Shown here in pieces: positions 33,124 through 45,332 of a DNA stretch of 64,000 bases. The notes below the pieces were generated by a model that saw nothing but the letters and a program-made list of their open reading frames with translations, did no database searches and had not been told where the DNA came from. The stretch spans positions 1 to 64,000 of the forward strand of contig JAANYP010003831.1 in assembly GCA_020465985.1 (NCBI GenBank), in the 5' to 3' direction. This DNA comes from Centrapalus pauciflorus. Lineage: Eukaryota; Streptophyta; Magnoliopsida; Asterales; Asteraceae. Every line of letters begins with the position of its first letter. Within the stretch, counting starts at the first letter, position 1. The position numbers were made by a program, and so were the translations under genes.

Positions 33124-35783
33124 GGAAAATTGACATCCAAACCGTGTTTTGAACCGAGTTGTTCAGACTACATGATGGGTTTAGAACGGGTCCTGAGCGG
33201 AGTTCACAGAGCCAAACAAATCAGTTTTAGTACAAAATTTGCACATAAACCAATTCACTGAAGGACGGGTCCTAGTCTGAGTTAACTATAAGCCATGTCA
33301 TTGAAGTGCGGGTCTTGATCTGAAGTAACTAAGAACCATCTGCATTAAATCACACAACTTTGGGTAACCATCTTAGGATGGGTCCTTTCGGGTTAGGTGT
33401 TCCAGGTGTATATGTCACATTCACAGTTTTAGGAACCCATGTTGCACTTTTGTGTGGTCTAGATGCAGAACCTTTATGAATCCATTTGTATATGGACCCA
33501 ACTGGCTTTGAAACCGTAGGCGGTGAAGTTTCCTTTGGCTTTGGACTTTTTGAAACCTGTTTTGTATTTGCTTTTGGTGTGGGTCTAGGCAAAATATATA
33601 AACTAGTGTTCGGTGAAGCCAATGATGCACTGTTTTTAATTTTCTTTTTACGAATATTTTTTCATGATAAGGCACAATTTATTCATTTCAGGTACTTGAT
33701 GTCTAAATCGAGTTGGACATAAAGTAAACATATCAGCAAATGAATATTTCAAACAAGACAACGAATCCGTTACAGAACAAACATTGTGTTTTGAGATTAA
33801 ATTCAACCTATCTCTAGAAATAAACACACTTGGCATTACAGCCTTCTTCACGAAAAAAAAACTTGAAAAATCTTGCATAGTTGTTTTGGGAACTCTTCTC
33901 ACGTGATCTGTAGGAACAAAACAATGAGAGTTAATACGTCTGGAAGACTTAGATTTTGAGAGATTTCCTTGGTGAGTGGGTTTCTTGGAAGACTTAGATT
34001 GACTCTTTGCCTTCTTTGAAACCTCAGCTTTTGAAGATTTTGAACACTCACCTTTGAGAATGATTACATGAACTTAAATCTTGGCTTTACATTTGTCTGA
34101 TGATGTATGTAGGACTTTGGCAGGAGGAGAGGTTTTTGAATCTTTTAAATGAGAACTTAACCTCTCTAATATAGTGTCAAAACGTTCTTTGAAAATAGGT
34201 ACACTTTGTTCAAAAGTTTGTTTTACCAATTTTCCTCGCTTTTGAAAAGAACTTCTTGATAACCAAGGGCTTTCTCACGTGCTGTCCTTAAATCCTTTTC
34301 TAAAACATTTATTTTGTGTTGAAGAACCTTTGTAGGAATGTAAGGATGATGGATTGGTTTAACATGTTCGACTTTCATTTCAGTTGATGAATAGCTAGAA
34401 AAGAAGTCCTCCTCTAGAGTGGGTACTCTATAAGCATAACTGTTGTTTAGCTTTTCATATTTAAAAGAAATTTGCCATTTTCCATTTTAACTTCTTTTCT
34501 CCTCGTCTTGGGTTAAGACTTCTTCACATGAGTGACGAAATGAAATCCTGAACCCACACCCAATATACCATCTATCATAATACATTGGTAAACCTGATTG
34601 AGCCTTTTCCAATATTTAAAACCAACTCCTTGTTTGGAATGATAAAACCTAGTCTCTTTGTTTTGAGTTAGATGAATAGTTTGTTCAGTCTGATCCTGTT
34701 TTAGAAATTCATCATCTAGAGTTTTGATCCGTGAGTACAAACCTATCCTCTCTTCTTCAATCATTTTATATTTTCTCTGATTGTCTAAGTCTTCCACGTT
34801 TAAGGACACTAACCGTTTTGTAAGAATAGACATTTCCGACTTCAAAGAACTCTTTTCCATAGTGATTGTATCAATACAACTCTTAAGGGAAGTGTTCCTA
34901 TCCTCAGCCTTGTCGGAAGTTTCTTTTAGAGATTGGGCCAGTTGTTCCGCCTTGGCACATTTTTCTTTTTCAGCATTGTACTTAGCTTCTAACTCAAGTA
35001 TTTGTGTGTGTCATTTACATTCATTTTGTACAAATTAAGCATTTAAAGACTTATGAAAGTAAAAGGAATGTACCTCATTTGTCTCAGAATCTGATGTGGA
35101 GCATTAAGAATCCCTGGACTTGGCCATCAGACATGCTGTAGTTTCTTCAGTTTTCTCCCCATCTACAGGCTTGTCTGATTCAGAGTAGGAAGTAGTAGCA
35201 CAGTCCGCAAACGCAATTCTATCTGCCATATAACAATTTCGGCCCCTCTCGTCTTCATCATCAGATTCCTCATCTACCCAGAAGTCTTCTTGTGCTACCA
35301 GGGCCATAGCATCAGCTTTTTTCTTTAGGACCTCGACCTTTCTCTCATAATAGCCCAGGTCTAGCTCGAATTGATTCTTGCATTCTCGAGCAATATGACC
35401 AGGTTTCCCACATTTATAACAACCTAGGTAATCAGATGACTTAGGCTCGTCATTTCTAGGTCTGTCATCTAATGGCGATTATACTCCCGCCTCTCATCAT
35501 TTCTCTTATCATTACACCTTTCATAACGGTGATCATCTCGATAATCCCTATGGTCATCTTGTCTCTCTCTCTCTCTCTCCTATCATTATAACGTCTGTCA
35601 TCACGATCATTTCTCCTCTAGACCTCTCGGGCCCTATCCTCCCTATCATATCTCCTCCATTCCTCTCTTTGCATGTCATCTCTTTCATCCCGTCGATCCT
35701 CTCTTCTCATCAGAATATCTATGTGGACCAGTGTCATATCTGAGTTGATTATTGGTCTTATTCTGATAGAAATGCTTTTGCTG
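33124..35783 (-). pseudogene. Copia-3 gag, C-terminal two thirds
   Basis: From high to low coordinates this holds: an Arg/Asp-rich stretch; one CCHC knuckle (35,380-35,421, CYKCGKPGHIAREC); acidic segments (35,104-35,307); a coiled-coil segment with the block QTEQTIHLTQ shared with Copia-1 gag (34,513-34,860); a Lys-rich region (33,648-34,100); and a Pro/Lys linker with repeated W-P-K motifs (33,350-33,622). At least five frame changes are visible. A short CT microsatellite lies near 35,562-35,580. Confidence 0.78.
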
Positions 35784-35788
35784 AAGAC

Positions 35789-37164
35789 TGTAACATCCGG
35801 CACTAAACCAGGTTAGCAAAAATGACCTATTCTGCATTTAATAGCCAATTATAACCTAATCAGTGGTCATGAGAAATTAATCAAGTGATTATCAAGGTTT
35901 ATTAGAAATTCAACTCAATTAGAATCAAATTTATCGGTGCGATAGATCGGGAAATCAATTAATCCGATCAATTTACGATATGAGGGATTAATTCAACTAA
36001 GTACATAATTAAATTATGATTAGTGACACTAATCAAACACTAATACAATTACTTAACATTAATTATGCAAGACTAAAACAATTCATTAAAACAATGCATC
36101 CATAAGTATTTATGAAATTACAAGAAAAGGGAAATACAAGAATACAATTCTAAATACTTTTATACAAAAAAAAATGAAAATACATGTAATTACATGTATA
36201 TGGCCGGTTATAGGGCATGTGTTTTATAGAGGTTGACTTCAATTTTTTTAATATTACTTTAAACATAATAATTTTGCTAAAAGGTGCACACAACCTCCAT
36301 CTCTTTTTCATCATTTCATCACTTTTCCTCTTCTATAAATAGAGAGACATTTCATTCATTTTCACCACACCAAAAACTCTTCTTTCCCTCTCTAAAAACC
36401 GGATCCACACCCACACACATCACAAACCTTTTCATTCAAGTGTTCTTGGTCCAAATCTTGCAAGAGTTTCAACTTCTTCTCAATTTCATACTCCTAACAC
36501 TTCAAAGTAAGTAAATACTAACTTATTTCATCATACATTTATGTTTATATAAGTCTTGCATAATATATATAATCACCAACAACAAGAAGTTTCATAAAAA
36601 CTCAAGTTTATAAATTTCTAGTTTTGTTTTTAAGTTGTTTTCTTCAAATGTGTTTATAAAAATACAAACACATCATATAAGTGTAAATATTATGAAAACA
36701 AGTGATATATATGTGTTTTATAACTTTTATACAAGTAGTCGTTGAATAAACAACAAGAATCTTACGTTATTTCAAGTTTATAAACTGCGGATTTTCGGCA
36801 GAAAATTTATATCGACTTTGAAAAATCATAACTAATTCATAACTTATCAAAATGAGTTGATTCTTGTCTCAAAAGTTAGATCTATGTCTTAACTATAGAT
36901 CTGGAAGTTTTCATAATTTATTTTGGAGTTTAAGACCTCCAGAAATTAGTTGGGACACCGAATGTTTGACAGCTCAAAAATGGCCAACATAGGGTTTTCA
37001 ACGAGCTTTTTCACCAACCTAAAGATCTCGAAAAATGGCCGTTCTTGATTCTAAAAATCATTTGTATATACTAGTTTAATGTCCTAGAAAACCAAAGCCT
37101 AAAACGTTTTGGAGCTTTGTCAAAAACAGCCTCAAAGTAGGCCGAAAAACCTCCAAAAAAGCTG

Positions 37165-37202
<38 letters not shown>

Positions 37203-38148
37203 TGACGTTTTAACCGGGTTTTATTTATAAACTAGTAATGTTGGGTGATTTAAGACATAAAAATCTATAAATATATATATTATCATATATTAGAGATATT
37301 AAGTCCTTATTATCATTTAGGACTCGATTCATCTCGCTCGGTGCATCATCCATCCATTTACGCTAAAAAGCATTTTACACTCGTTTTTACCATCACAAGC
37401 TCGGTGAGTTTTCATAGCCCCTATTTTCACTATCTATAGGGGTGAATTACATGCACTGTTTTCATATGGACATCAAAACTATTTATTTCTTATATGTATT
37501 ACATGTTTGGATCCATCAGCCCTCAAATCATGAACCGTTACTTGCATTTATTTGCAAGCGCGAATATATTGTGGATAGATCTATCGGGAGTCATGTCCCC
37601 CATTCGGGTTAGTTCGGGTCGGCTAACAGCGAGTGCAAATATATTTAACACACGGTATTACAGTCGGGGATACTGCACAGGGCAAACTCATTTAATTAAG
37701 CTTCGGTTTCATGATTGTTTATGTAATACATACACCGAATTTATGATTTTATAAATTCAACTCATCTGGTAATGTCCAAACAACTGGTCTTTTCGTGTAA
37801 ACCTATGAGCTCACCAACAATTTGTTGAAGTATTTTAGCATGTATTTTCAGGTGTTTAAGACATGCACATTCCTCGGAAGTATTCCAAGGCTTCCGTTCA
37901 TTTTGGAGTCGCTTCATTTTCAAACTCGGAGATTTACATGCATCTTTCCGGATAAACTAAATCGTGTATTTAAATCTTGGTATTTTAAGAACTACTTCGC
38001 TGTATTTTGGTTATGTAAAACAATATTTCTATTTGAAGTTAAATCAATGTATTTTTTAAAACGTCCATATAGTGGTCGTTCGTTATGATTATGGTTACGC
38101 TTCCGCGACGTCACTTTTCGTTGCCAACCGGGGTAACGGGGTGTGACA
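35789..38148 (+). repeat. Gypsy-B 5' LTR
   Basis: It starts TGTAACATCCGGC and ends GGGTGTGACA. It includes a TA-dinucleotide run (about 37,170-37,198) and several short frames also present in the other LTR, which are not genes. Confidence 0.92.
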
Positions 38149-38150
38149 AA

Positions 38151-38164
38151 TTGGTATCAGAGCC
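38151..38164 (+). other. Primer binding site of Gypsy-B
   Basis: TTGGTATCAGAGCC, initiator tRNA-Met type, two bases after the LTR. Confidence 0.92.
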
Positions 38165-39239
38165 ATAGTTATAGTGAACTAGGTTGCATTAGTACCTAGA
38201 CTATAACTGCTACATAAACTAAACTTTCTTCTAGAGCTGTGAACACATATTTGGACCCTGATGACAATAACATGTCGAACAATATGGTTACTATCCTCTT
38301 TGACTCAGAGGATGAATTCTCACCCATGGAACATAGAAGCCAAGGTGACACTGAGGTATACTTTGATCAGGAACCCACCCAGACTAAATCAATGGCGATG
38401 TAATGGACCCGTCAAAACACCAGGAGAGCAACTGTGACCTTGCAACATAAATTTCTCCACCATCACCACCACTGAAACCATCCCAATGAACCATTAAGAA
38501 AGTTCACCCCTAGGAAAAGGGTGTGACTAGCACTACAGGAGTCTATCCCGGTACCCCCTCATCAGCCAAGCCCGCCGCTATAACGACGGGCGAACGTAAG
38601 ACAGTGGGGATGGATGCCTCACACTCTCCAAGAGTGGAGAAACAAGGAAAGGATCCCAATCCAGATAGAAACAACACCTTCCTCTCAAGTGCCGACACTT
38701 ACCCAGAAACCTACGTAACAAACAATGCCTCTGTTGGTGGTAAGGGCCGCCAGACACGACCCCCAATTTCGACAAAATCCACCAAGAGCTTGGTGAGATC
38801 TTTGCCAAGATTAAGCAGGAGGCAATACAAACCACCAATAAACCTTGGGACAACCAGAATACCCAGGCGATTCAACAAGACGGAATAGACAAATTGTGAC
38901 AGCGCCTAGCAGAGCGCAAAACCCGTAATGCAGAACTAATCCAACGACTTAACGCTCTGGAGTACGAGGAAACCCAGAGGCATCTCATACTTAGTACCCT
39001 TCTACCATTTTATAGTATATCTCTAGGTTTTACTATCTGATGTATGTTTAGGTATGAAAGGCTTGAAAATTTATCGGAAAACCCCGACCATATCATGTAC
39101 AACGATTAGGTATCAAGCATTTTATTGAAGAACTAAGTTTTATGTATAACGATGTGCATGAGGACATGTAGTACGACAATCTGCCTAAGAAATTTCAAAC
39201 CCATAGACTTATCCTCTTATTCCAATAGATACCACTTAT
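38165..39239 (+). pseudogene. Gypsy-B gag remnant
   Basis: An ATG at 38,274 (MSNNMVTILFDSEDEFSP) opens about 45 codons before a stop near 38,401. A further open stretch (38,523-38,888) is Ser/Thr/Pro-rich. No gag domain or zinc knuckle survives. It is assigned to gag from its position between the primer binding site and the protease remnant. The remainder up to 39,239 shows nothing I recognise. Confidence 0.5.
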
Positions 39240-40440
39240 GCATTTTTTTTACTATTTGATACTTGTACTGATAGGAGCTTTATATCCACTAAGTTCATTA
39301 AGCAGATAAATTCCATTCTTATGCCATTAAGTGCTACTTATGCTATTGAGGTTGATGACAGTAAGACACTTAAGACAAATAATATAAGTCGAGGATGCTC
39401 CTTAGAATTAGTAGGCCAACTCTTTAAAACAGACTTGATGCCCGTCAAACTGGGAAGTTTTGACATGGTCATAGGCATGGATTGACTATCGAAAAATCGT
39501 GCAGAAATAGTGTGCAACAAGAAGAGGTTCATATACCTTTAGCCAATAAGAAGGTCCTTACTGTCCAATGCGAAGAAAGAAATACCAAAGTAAGTATCAT
39601 CCCTAACATTAGGGCCCTGAAATGTTGACAGAGAGGGAGCCAAAGGAAAAGTGGCTCGAAAATATTCTTATTATTTATGGTTACCCCGAAGTTTCCCCAG
39701 AACACTTACCAGAACTCCCAACATCGAGGCAAGTCAAATTCAAAAATCGGCCTAGTATCAGGTGCGGTACCAGTGGCACGAGCACCATGCCGATTAGCCC
39801 CGTCAATAGTGTAAGAATAGTCCAACCAATTGTAGGAGCTCTTAGATAAAGGGTTTTTCAAACCGAGTTCCTCGCTTTGGAGGAGCTCCAGTTTTGTTCA
39901 TAAAGAAGAATGATAGAACCAGGAGCTAAATAAACTAAAGGAACCGATACCCGCTCACAAGGATCAATGCCTTGTTTGACAAAACTCCAAGAATTAAGCT
40001 TCTATTAGAAGATCGACCTAAGGTCTGGTTATCATCAGCTTAGAGTTCCCAAGAAAGATATTCCAAAGACAGCCTTCAGATTCCGTTTTGGTCATCATAA
40101 ATTCCTATTAATGCCATTTGGATTAACCAGTGCCCCAACGATACTCATGGACCTCATCGGGTGTGCAAACCATATTTAGACAAACTCGTAATTGTCTTCA
40201 TAAATGGCATCTTAACCTACTCATGAAACGTGAAAGAGCACGAGCAACATTTAAGACTGATTCTGGAATTATCGGAGAAAGAACAACTATATGCCAAGCT
40301 TCTAAGTTTGACTTTTGGTTAAGAAAGGTGAAATCCCTCGGTCAGGTGAACAATTATAAAGGAATCCAAGTCGACCCCACAAACATCGAGGCTAACAGGA
40401 ATTGGCTAACTCCTAGAACCCCATAGAGATACGACAGTCC
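39240..40440 (+). pseudogene. Gypsy-B protease and reverse transcriptase remnant
   Basis: The protease trace reads FDTCTDRSFIS (near 39,258), with the catalytic DTG changed to DTC, then FDMVIGMDWL (near 39,463). RT traces follow in several frames: the region before the fingers (39,640-39,800), LRSGYHQL-like (near 40,020), FGHHKFLLMPFGLTSAP (near 40,085) and SKFDFWLRKV (near 40,300). There is no intron at the position where Gypsy-A and Gypsy-D have one. Confidence 0.75.
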
Positions 40441-41900
40441 TTAAGACTTCCCACTTATTATAGGCAATTATCAAAAATTTCTCAAAGATCACCGGAGCTC
40501 TTACAAAACTGACCCGAAAAGACATTAAGTATGATTGGGGCGAGGATCAGGAGACATCATATCAGTTATTAAAGCACAAACTGCGCAGTGCGCTTATTTT
40601 ATCCAAGAGAAGCAAGAAATTTGTAGATTACTGTGACGTTTCACACAGTGGGTTGATATAGAAAGATAGGGTCATAACTTATACTTTATGAAAACTTAAG
40701 GCTCACTAGGTGATTTACACAACGCATGATCTAGATCTTGGAGCAGTAGTCTTTATCTTTAAGACTTGAAGACATTAGTTATACGGTAAGAAATGTACTA
40801 CAGAGCCTCCAACACATCTTGAACCAAAAAGAGGCGGATATAAAGTAATGCCATTGGATGGAGCTAATAAGTAATTGCAACTGTGAAATTCGTTATAACT
40901 CGGGGAAAGCTAATGTGGTTGCAGATGCTCAGAGCCGAACGGAACAAGCTAAGCCGTTAAGAGTACAAACCCTAGTTATAACCATTCAACCAAACCTTCC
41001 TTTCTTAGTTCATGGTGCACAAGTAGAAGCTGTTAAGGAGGAAAATATTAAAAATGAAGCCCTGCACAAAATGGATAAATAGTTTGGGATAAGGGTTAAT
41101 GGAAATCGACACTTCTTGAATAGAGTCTGGCTACCCTGTTTTTGATAGAGTAAGAAAACTGGTTACGGATGACGGACACAAATCAAGATAGGTCGTTCAC
41201 CCCGGATCCGATAAAATGTATCATGACCTTAAGGAACAATACGGGTGGCCTAACATGAAGGCTGGCATTGCCACATATGTCAACAAATTCCGAACATGCT
41301 CTAAAGTTAAGATAAAACATCAGAAACCATTTGGGTAATAGTCGACCGCCTAACAAAATCAGCGCAATCAAGAAGAACAACAGGATGAATAAGCTAGTCC
41401 AAACATACCTCAAGGAAGTCGTCTCCGGACACGGAGTGCCTATTTAAATCATTTCGGATACGAATAGCAGATTTACATCTAGACTTTTGGCAATTATTAC
41501 TGCAAGCTTTGGATACAAACTTGGACATGAGTACCACATATCACCCTCAGACTAATGGTCAGAATAATAGAATGATCCAAACCCTAGAACACACATTAAG
41601 AGCCTGTGTAATGGATACTCAATTGCCTTAGTGGAATTATTAACTACAATAGCTATCACTCGAGTATTAAAGCTGCTCCGTTTGAGGCCCTCTACGGGCG
41701 AAAGTATCGATCGCCAATTTGTTGGGAGGAAGTAGGAAATAGCCAAATCACTGGCCCTAAGATCATTCACGAAACTACCAAAAAGATAGTACGAATACGG
41801 AACTAACTAAAAGTTGTCTGCGATGGTATGAAAGTTATGCAGATGAAAATAGAAAATCCCTTGAGTTCTAATTAGGAGAACAAGTACTGATGAAAGTCTT
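40441..41900 (+). pseudogene. Gypsy-B RNase H and integrase remnant
   Basis: The RNase H trace ends in CEIRYNSGKANVVADAQSR (about 40,880-40,935). Integrase traces are the zinc part (HPGSDKMYHDL-like, 41,195-41,230), a core piece with the VSGHGVP-like block (near 41,430) and YHPQTNGQNNRM-like (41,535-41,570). YNSYHSSIKAAPFEALYGRK-like sequence lies near 41,645-41,700. Stops and deletions occur throughout. Confidence 0.72.
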
Positions 41901-41903
41901 CCC

Positions 41904-42317
41904 ATGGAAGGGCGTGATATGGTTTGGGAAACAAGGATAATTAAACCCTCGATACATTGGCAATACAAATTCTTAAAGGGAATTGGAGTCGTAGCTTATC
42001 GTTTAGAGTTACCACCAGAGCTTAGCAGCATGCACAATACCTTCCATGTATCGAATAAGAAGAAGTGCTTGTTAGAGGAGACACTTGTTACCACCTTGGG
42101 AGAGATCCATTTAACTGATAAACTTCGCTTCATCAAAGAGCCGTTTGAAATCATGGACCGTAAGGTCAAAGGATTGAAGCACAGTTGTATACCCATCCTC
42201 AAGGCCAGATGGAATTCTAGACATGGACCAGAATTCACTTCGGCATGCAAAGGCCAGTTTAACCAAAGATACCCTCACCTAATCCTAAGTAGCAAGACCT
42301 CTGAGGAAATAAGATAA
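41904..42317 (+). pseudogene. Gypsy-B integrase end and chromodomain
   Basis: This is the best-kept frame of Gypsy-B at 137 codons. It carries YRLELPPELSSMHNTFHVS and FIKEPFEIMDRKVKGLKHS, then IPILKARWNSRHGPEFT and QRYPHLI. That is the chromodomain-type tail of this chromovirus group. It ends just before the polypurine tract. Confidence 0.8.
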
Positions 42318-42339
42318 AATTCCGGGACGATATTCCCTT

Positions 42340-42352
42340 AACAGGGGGAGAC
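42340..42352 (+). other. Polypurine tract of Gypsy-B
   Basis: AACAGGGGGAGAC directly precedes the 3' LTR. Confidence 0.85.
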
Positions 42353-44665
42353 TGTAACATCTGGCACTAAACCAGGTTAGCAACAATGACGTAATCTGCA
42401 TTTAATAGCCAATTATAACCTAATCAGTGGTCATTAGAAATTAATCAAGTGATTATCAAGGTTTATTAGAAAATTCAACTCAATTAGAATAAAATTCATC
42501 GGTGCGATGAATCGGGAAATCAATTAATCCGATCAATTTACGATATGAGGGATTAATTCAACTAAGTACATAATTAAATTATGATTAGTGACACTAATCA
42601 AACACTAATACTATTTCTTAACATTAATTATGCAAGACTAAAACAATTCATTAAAACAATGCATCCATAAGTATTTATGAAATTACAAGAAAAGGGAAAT
42701 ACAAGAATACATTTCTAAATACTTTTATACAAAAAAAAAATGAAAATACATGTAATTACATGTATATGGCTGGTTATAGGGCATGTGTTTTATAGAGGTT
42801 GACTTCAATTTTTTTAATATTACTTTAAACATAATCATTTTGCTAAAAGGTGCAACCTCCATCTCTTTTTCATCATTTATCACTTTTTCTCTTCTATAAA
42901 TAGAGAGACATTTCATTCATTTTCACCACACCAAAAACTCTTCTTTCCCTCTCTAAAAACCGGATCTACACCCACACACATCACAAACCTTTTCATTCAA
43001 GTGTTCTTGGTGAAATTCAAGTGTTCTTGGTCCAAATCTTTAAAGAGTTTCAACTTTTCTCAATTTCATACTCCAAACACTTTAAAGTAAGTAAATACTA
43101 ACTTATTTCATCATATATTTATGTTTATATAAGTCCTGCATAATATATATAATCACCAACAACAAGAAGTTTCATAAAAACTCAAGTTTATAAATTTCTA
43201 GTTTTGTTTTTAAGTTGTTTTCTTCAAATGTGTTTATAAAAATATAAACACATCATATAAGTGTAAATATTATGAAAACAAGTGATATATATGTGTTTTA
43301 TAACTTTTATACAAGTAGTCGTTTAATAAACAACAAGAATCTTACGTTATTTCAAGTTTATAAACTGCGGATTTTAGCCAAAAAATTTATATCAACTTTG
43401 AAAAATCATAACTAATTCATAACTTATCGAAATGAGTTGATTCTTCTCTCAAAAGTTAGATCTATTTCTTAACTATAGATCTGGAAGTTTTCATAATTCA
43501 TTTGATAGTTTAAGACTTCCAGAAATTATTTGGGAAACCGAAAGTTTGACAGCTCAAAAATGGCCAACATAGGGTTTTCAACGAGCTTTTTCACCAACCT
43601 AAACATGTCGAAAAATGACCGTTCTTGATTCTAAAAATTCTTTTTATATAGTAGTTTAATGTCCTAGAAAACCAAAGCCTAAAACGTTTTGGAGCTTGGT
43701 CAAAAACAGCCTCAAAGTAGGCCGAAAAACCTCTGAAAAAACTGGAAAATTATATATATATAAACTTGACGTTTTAAGCGGGTTTTATTTATACACTTGT
43801 AATGTTGGTGATTTAAGACATAAAAATATATAAATATATATATATTATCATATATTAGAGATATTAAGTCCTTATTATCATTTAGAACTCGATTCATATC
43901 GCTCGGTGCATCATCCATCCATTTACGCTAAAAAGCATTTTACGCTCGTTTTTACCATCACAAGCTCGGTGAGTCTTCATAGCCCCTATTTTCACTATCT
44001 ATTGGGGTGGAAATACATGCACTGTTTTCATATGGACATCAAAACTATTTATTTCTTATATGTATTATTTGCAAGCGCGAATATATTGTGGATAGATCTA
44101 TCGGGAGTCATGTCCCTCATTCGGGTTAGTTCGGGTCGGCTAACAGCGAGTGCAAATATATTTAACACACGGTATTACAGTCGGGGTTACTGCACACGGA
44201 AAACTCATTTAATTAAGCTTCGGTTGCATGATGGTTTATGTAATACATACACGGAATTTATGATTTTATAAATTCAACTCATCTGGTCATGTCCATACTA
44301 CTGGTCTTTTCGCGTAAACCTATGAGCTCACCAACAATTTGTTGACGTATTTTAGCATGTATTTTCATGTGTTTAAGACATGCACATTCCTCGGAAGTAT
44401 TCCAAGGCTTCCGTTCATTTTGGAGTCGCATCATTTTCAAACTCGGAGATTTACATGCATCTTTCCGGATAAACTAAATCGTGTATTTAAATCTTGGTAT
44501 TTTAAGAACTACTTCGCTGTATTTTGGTTATGTAAAACAATATTTCTATTTAAAGTTAAATCAATGTATTTTTTAAAATGTCCATATAGTGGTCGTTCGT
44601 TATGATTATGGTTACGCTTCCGCGACGTCACTCTTCGTTGCCAACCGGTGTAACGGGGTGTGATA
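42353..44665 (+). repeat. Gypsy-B 3' LTR
   Basis: It starts TGTAACATCTGGC and ends GTGTGATA, the last CA having become TA. It differs from the 5' LTR by small indels (a shorter TA run, and a deletion near 44,067) and scattered substitutions. Confidence 0.92.
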
Positions 44666-44670
44666 AAGAC

Positions 44671-45327
44671 GATTCGATAAAAATGCCATTTCTTCATGAA
44701 TGTCAGCCTCTTCAGCATCCAGAGGCTCAGGCATTTGGGGTATGGCATATGGATATTGAGAGGAGGAACCAGTGTGGTCGTAGTAGGGCAAGGGTGAAGG
44801 GTTTGACTGTGGTTCAAGAGTGTGTGTCTTGTTCGAAAGTAAGGACAGAGAATCTGTGGGTTTTGTAGGTTGGTTGACAATCAGCAACAGAGAGGCCAGA
44901 GTATTGGCCATCTGTTTGTGAGCGTCCACATCGCCATGGTATTTCTTGAGTTCCTTAAACACCACATTTATGGAGACGTCGGTGATATCTAGAGCTCTTA
45001 TAGTTGCTCGACTAGCCAGTGCCCATTTTGGAGCCAGTGAAGATAAGAACTGGATGTTAATGTCATCTCGTTTCTTTTTTATGTGCAGCTTGTTTAACTC
45101 AGTTAGAACAGTGCAAAATCTGGTAAAAGTTCTTTGAATGGCTTCTCCATTCTTGGCCCTAGACTCAGAGAACTTGGCATTGGCTTCTTCAATTTTCGCC
45201 CTATCATTCAGGCCTGCCCCAAGCATCTGCATCGCCAGTTCATCCCACATTTCTTTTGCTGACATTTTGCTGTCAACACCGATGAGGATATCAGAGGGAA
45301 GGGCTTGATAGATAAGATACTATGCCC
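44671..45327 (-). pseudogene. Copia-3 gag, middle piece
   Basis: The frame reads YQALPSDILIGVDSKMSAKEMWDELAMQM and continues as a Copia gag domain for about 200 residues (FTRFCTVLTELN, FLSSLAPKWALASRA, ELKKYHGDVD), to EMAFLSNRL at the Gypsy-B junction. One in-frame stop lies near 45,318. It is flanked by two insertions: Gypsy-C on the N-terminal side and Gypsy-B on the C-terminal side. Confidence 0.87.
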
Positions 45328-45332
45328 TTTGA

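Larger units (their letters stand above)
35789..44665 (+). mobile_element. Gypsy-B: decayed chromovirus, TSD AAGAC
   Basis: Two LTRs of 2,360 and 2,313 bp flank about 4.2 kb of heavily decayed gag-pol on the plus strand. AAGAC stands at 35,784-35,788 and 44,666-44,670. It is inserted in Copia-3 gag. The LTRs are still similar over their whole length, while the coding part is full of stops and deletions. Confidence 0.92.

Noticed and set aside
37494..38088. Open frames of 86 and 88 codons in the Gypsy-B LTR, repeated at 43,906-44,605
   Set aside because: They lie wholly in the LTR, are repeated only because the LTR is, and differ by indels between the two copies. No domain or start context supports them.
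38523..38888. Possible host gene fragment inside Gypsy-B
   Set aside because: It lies between the primer binding site and the protease trace where gag belongs, and its composition is that of a decayed gag tail. No host protein is recognised.
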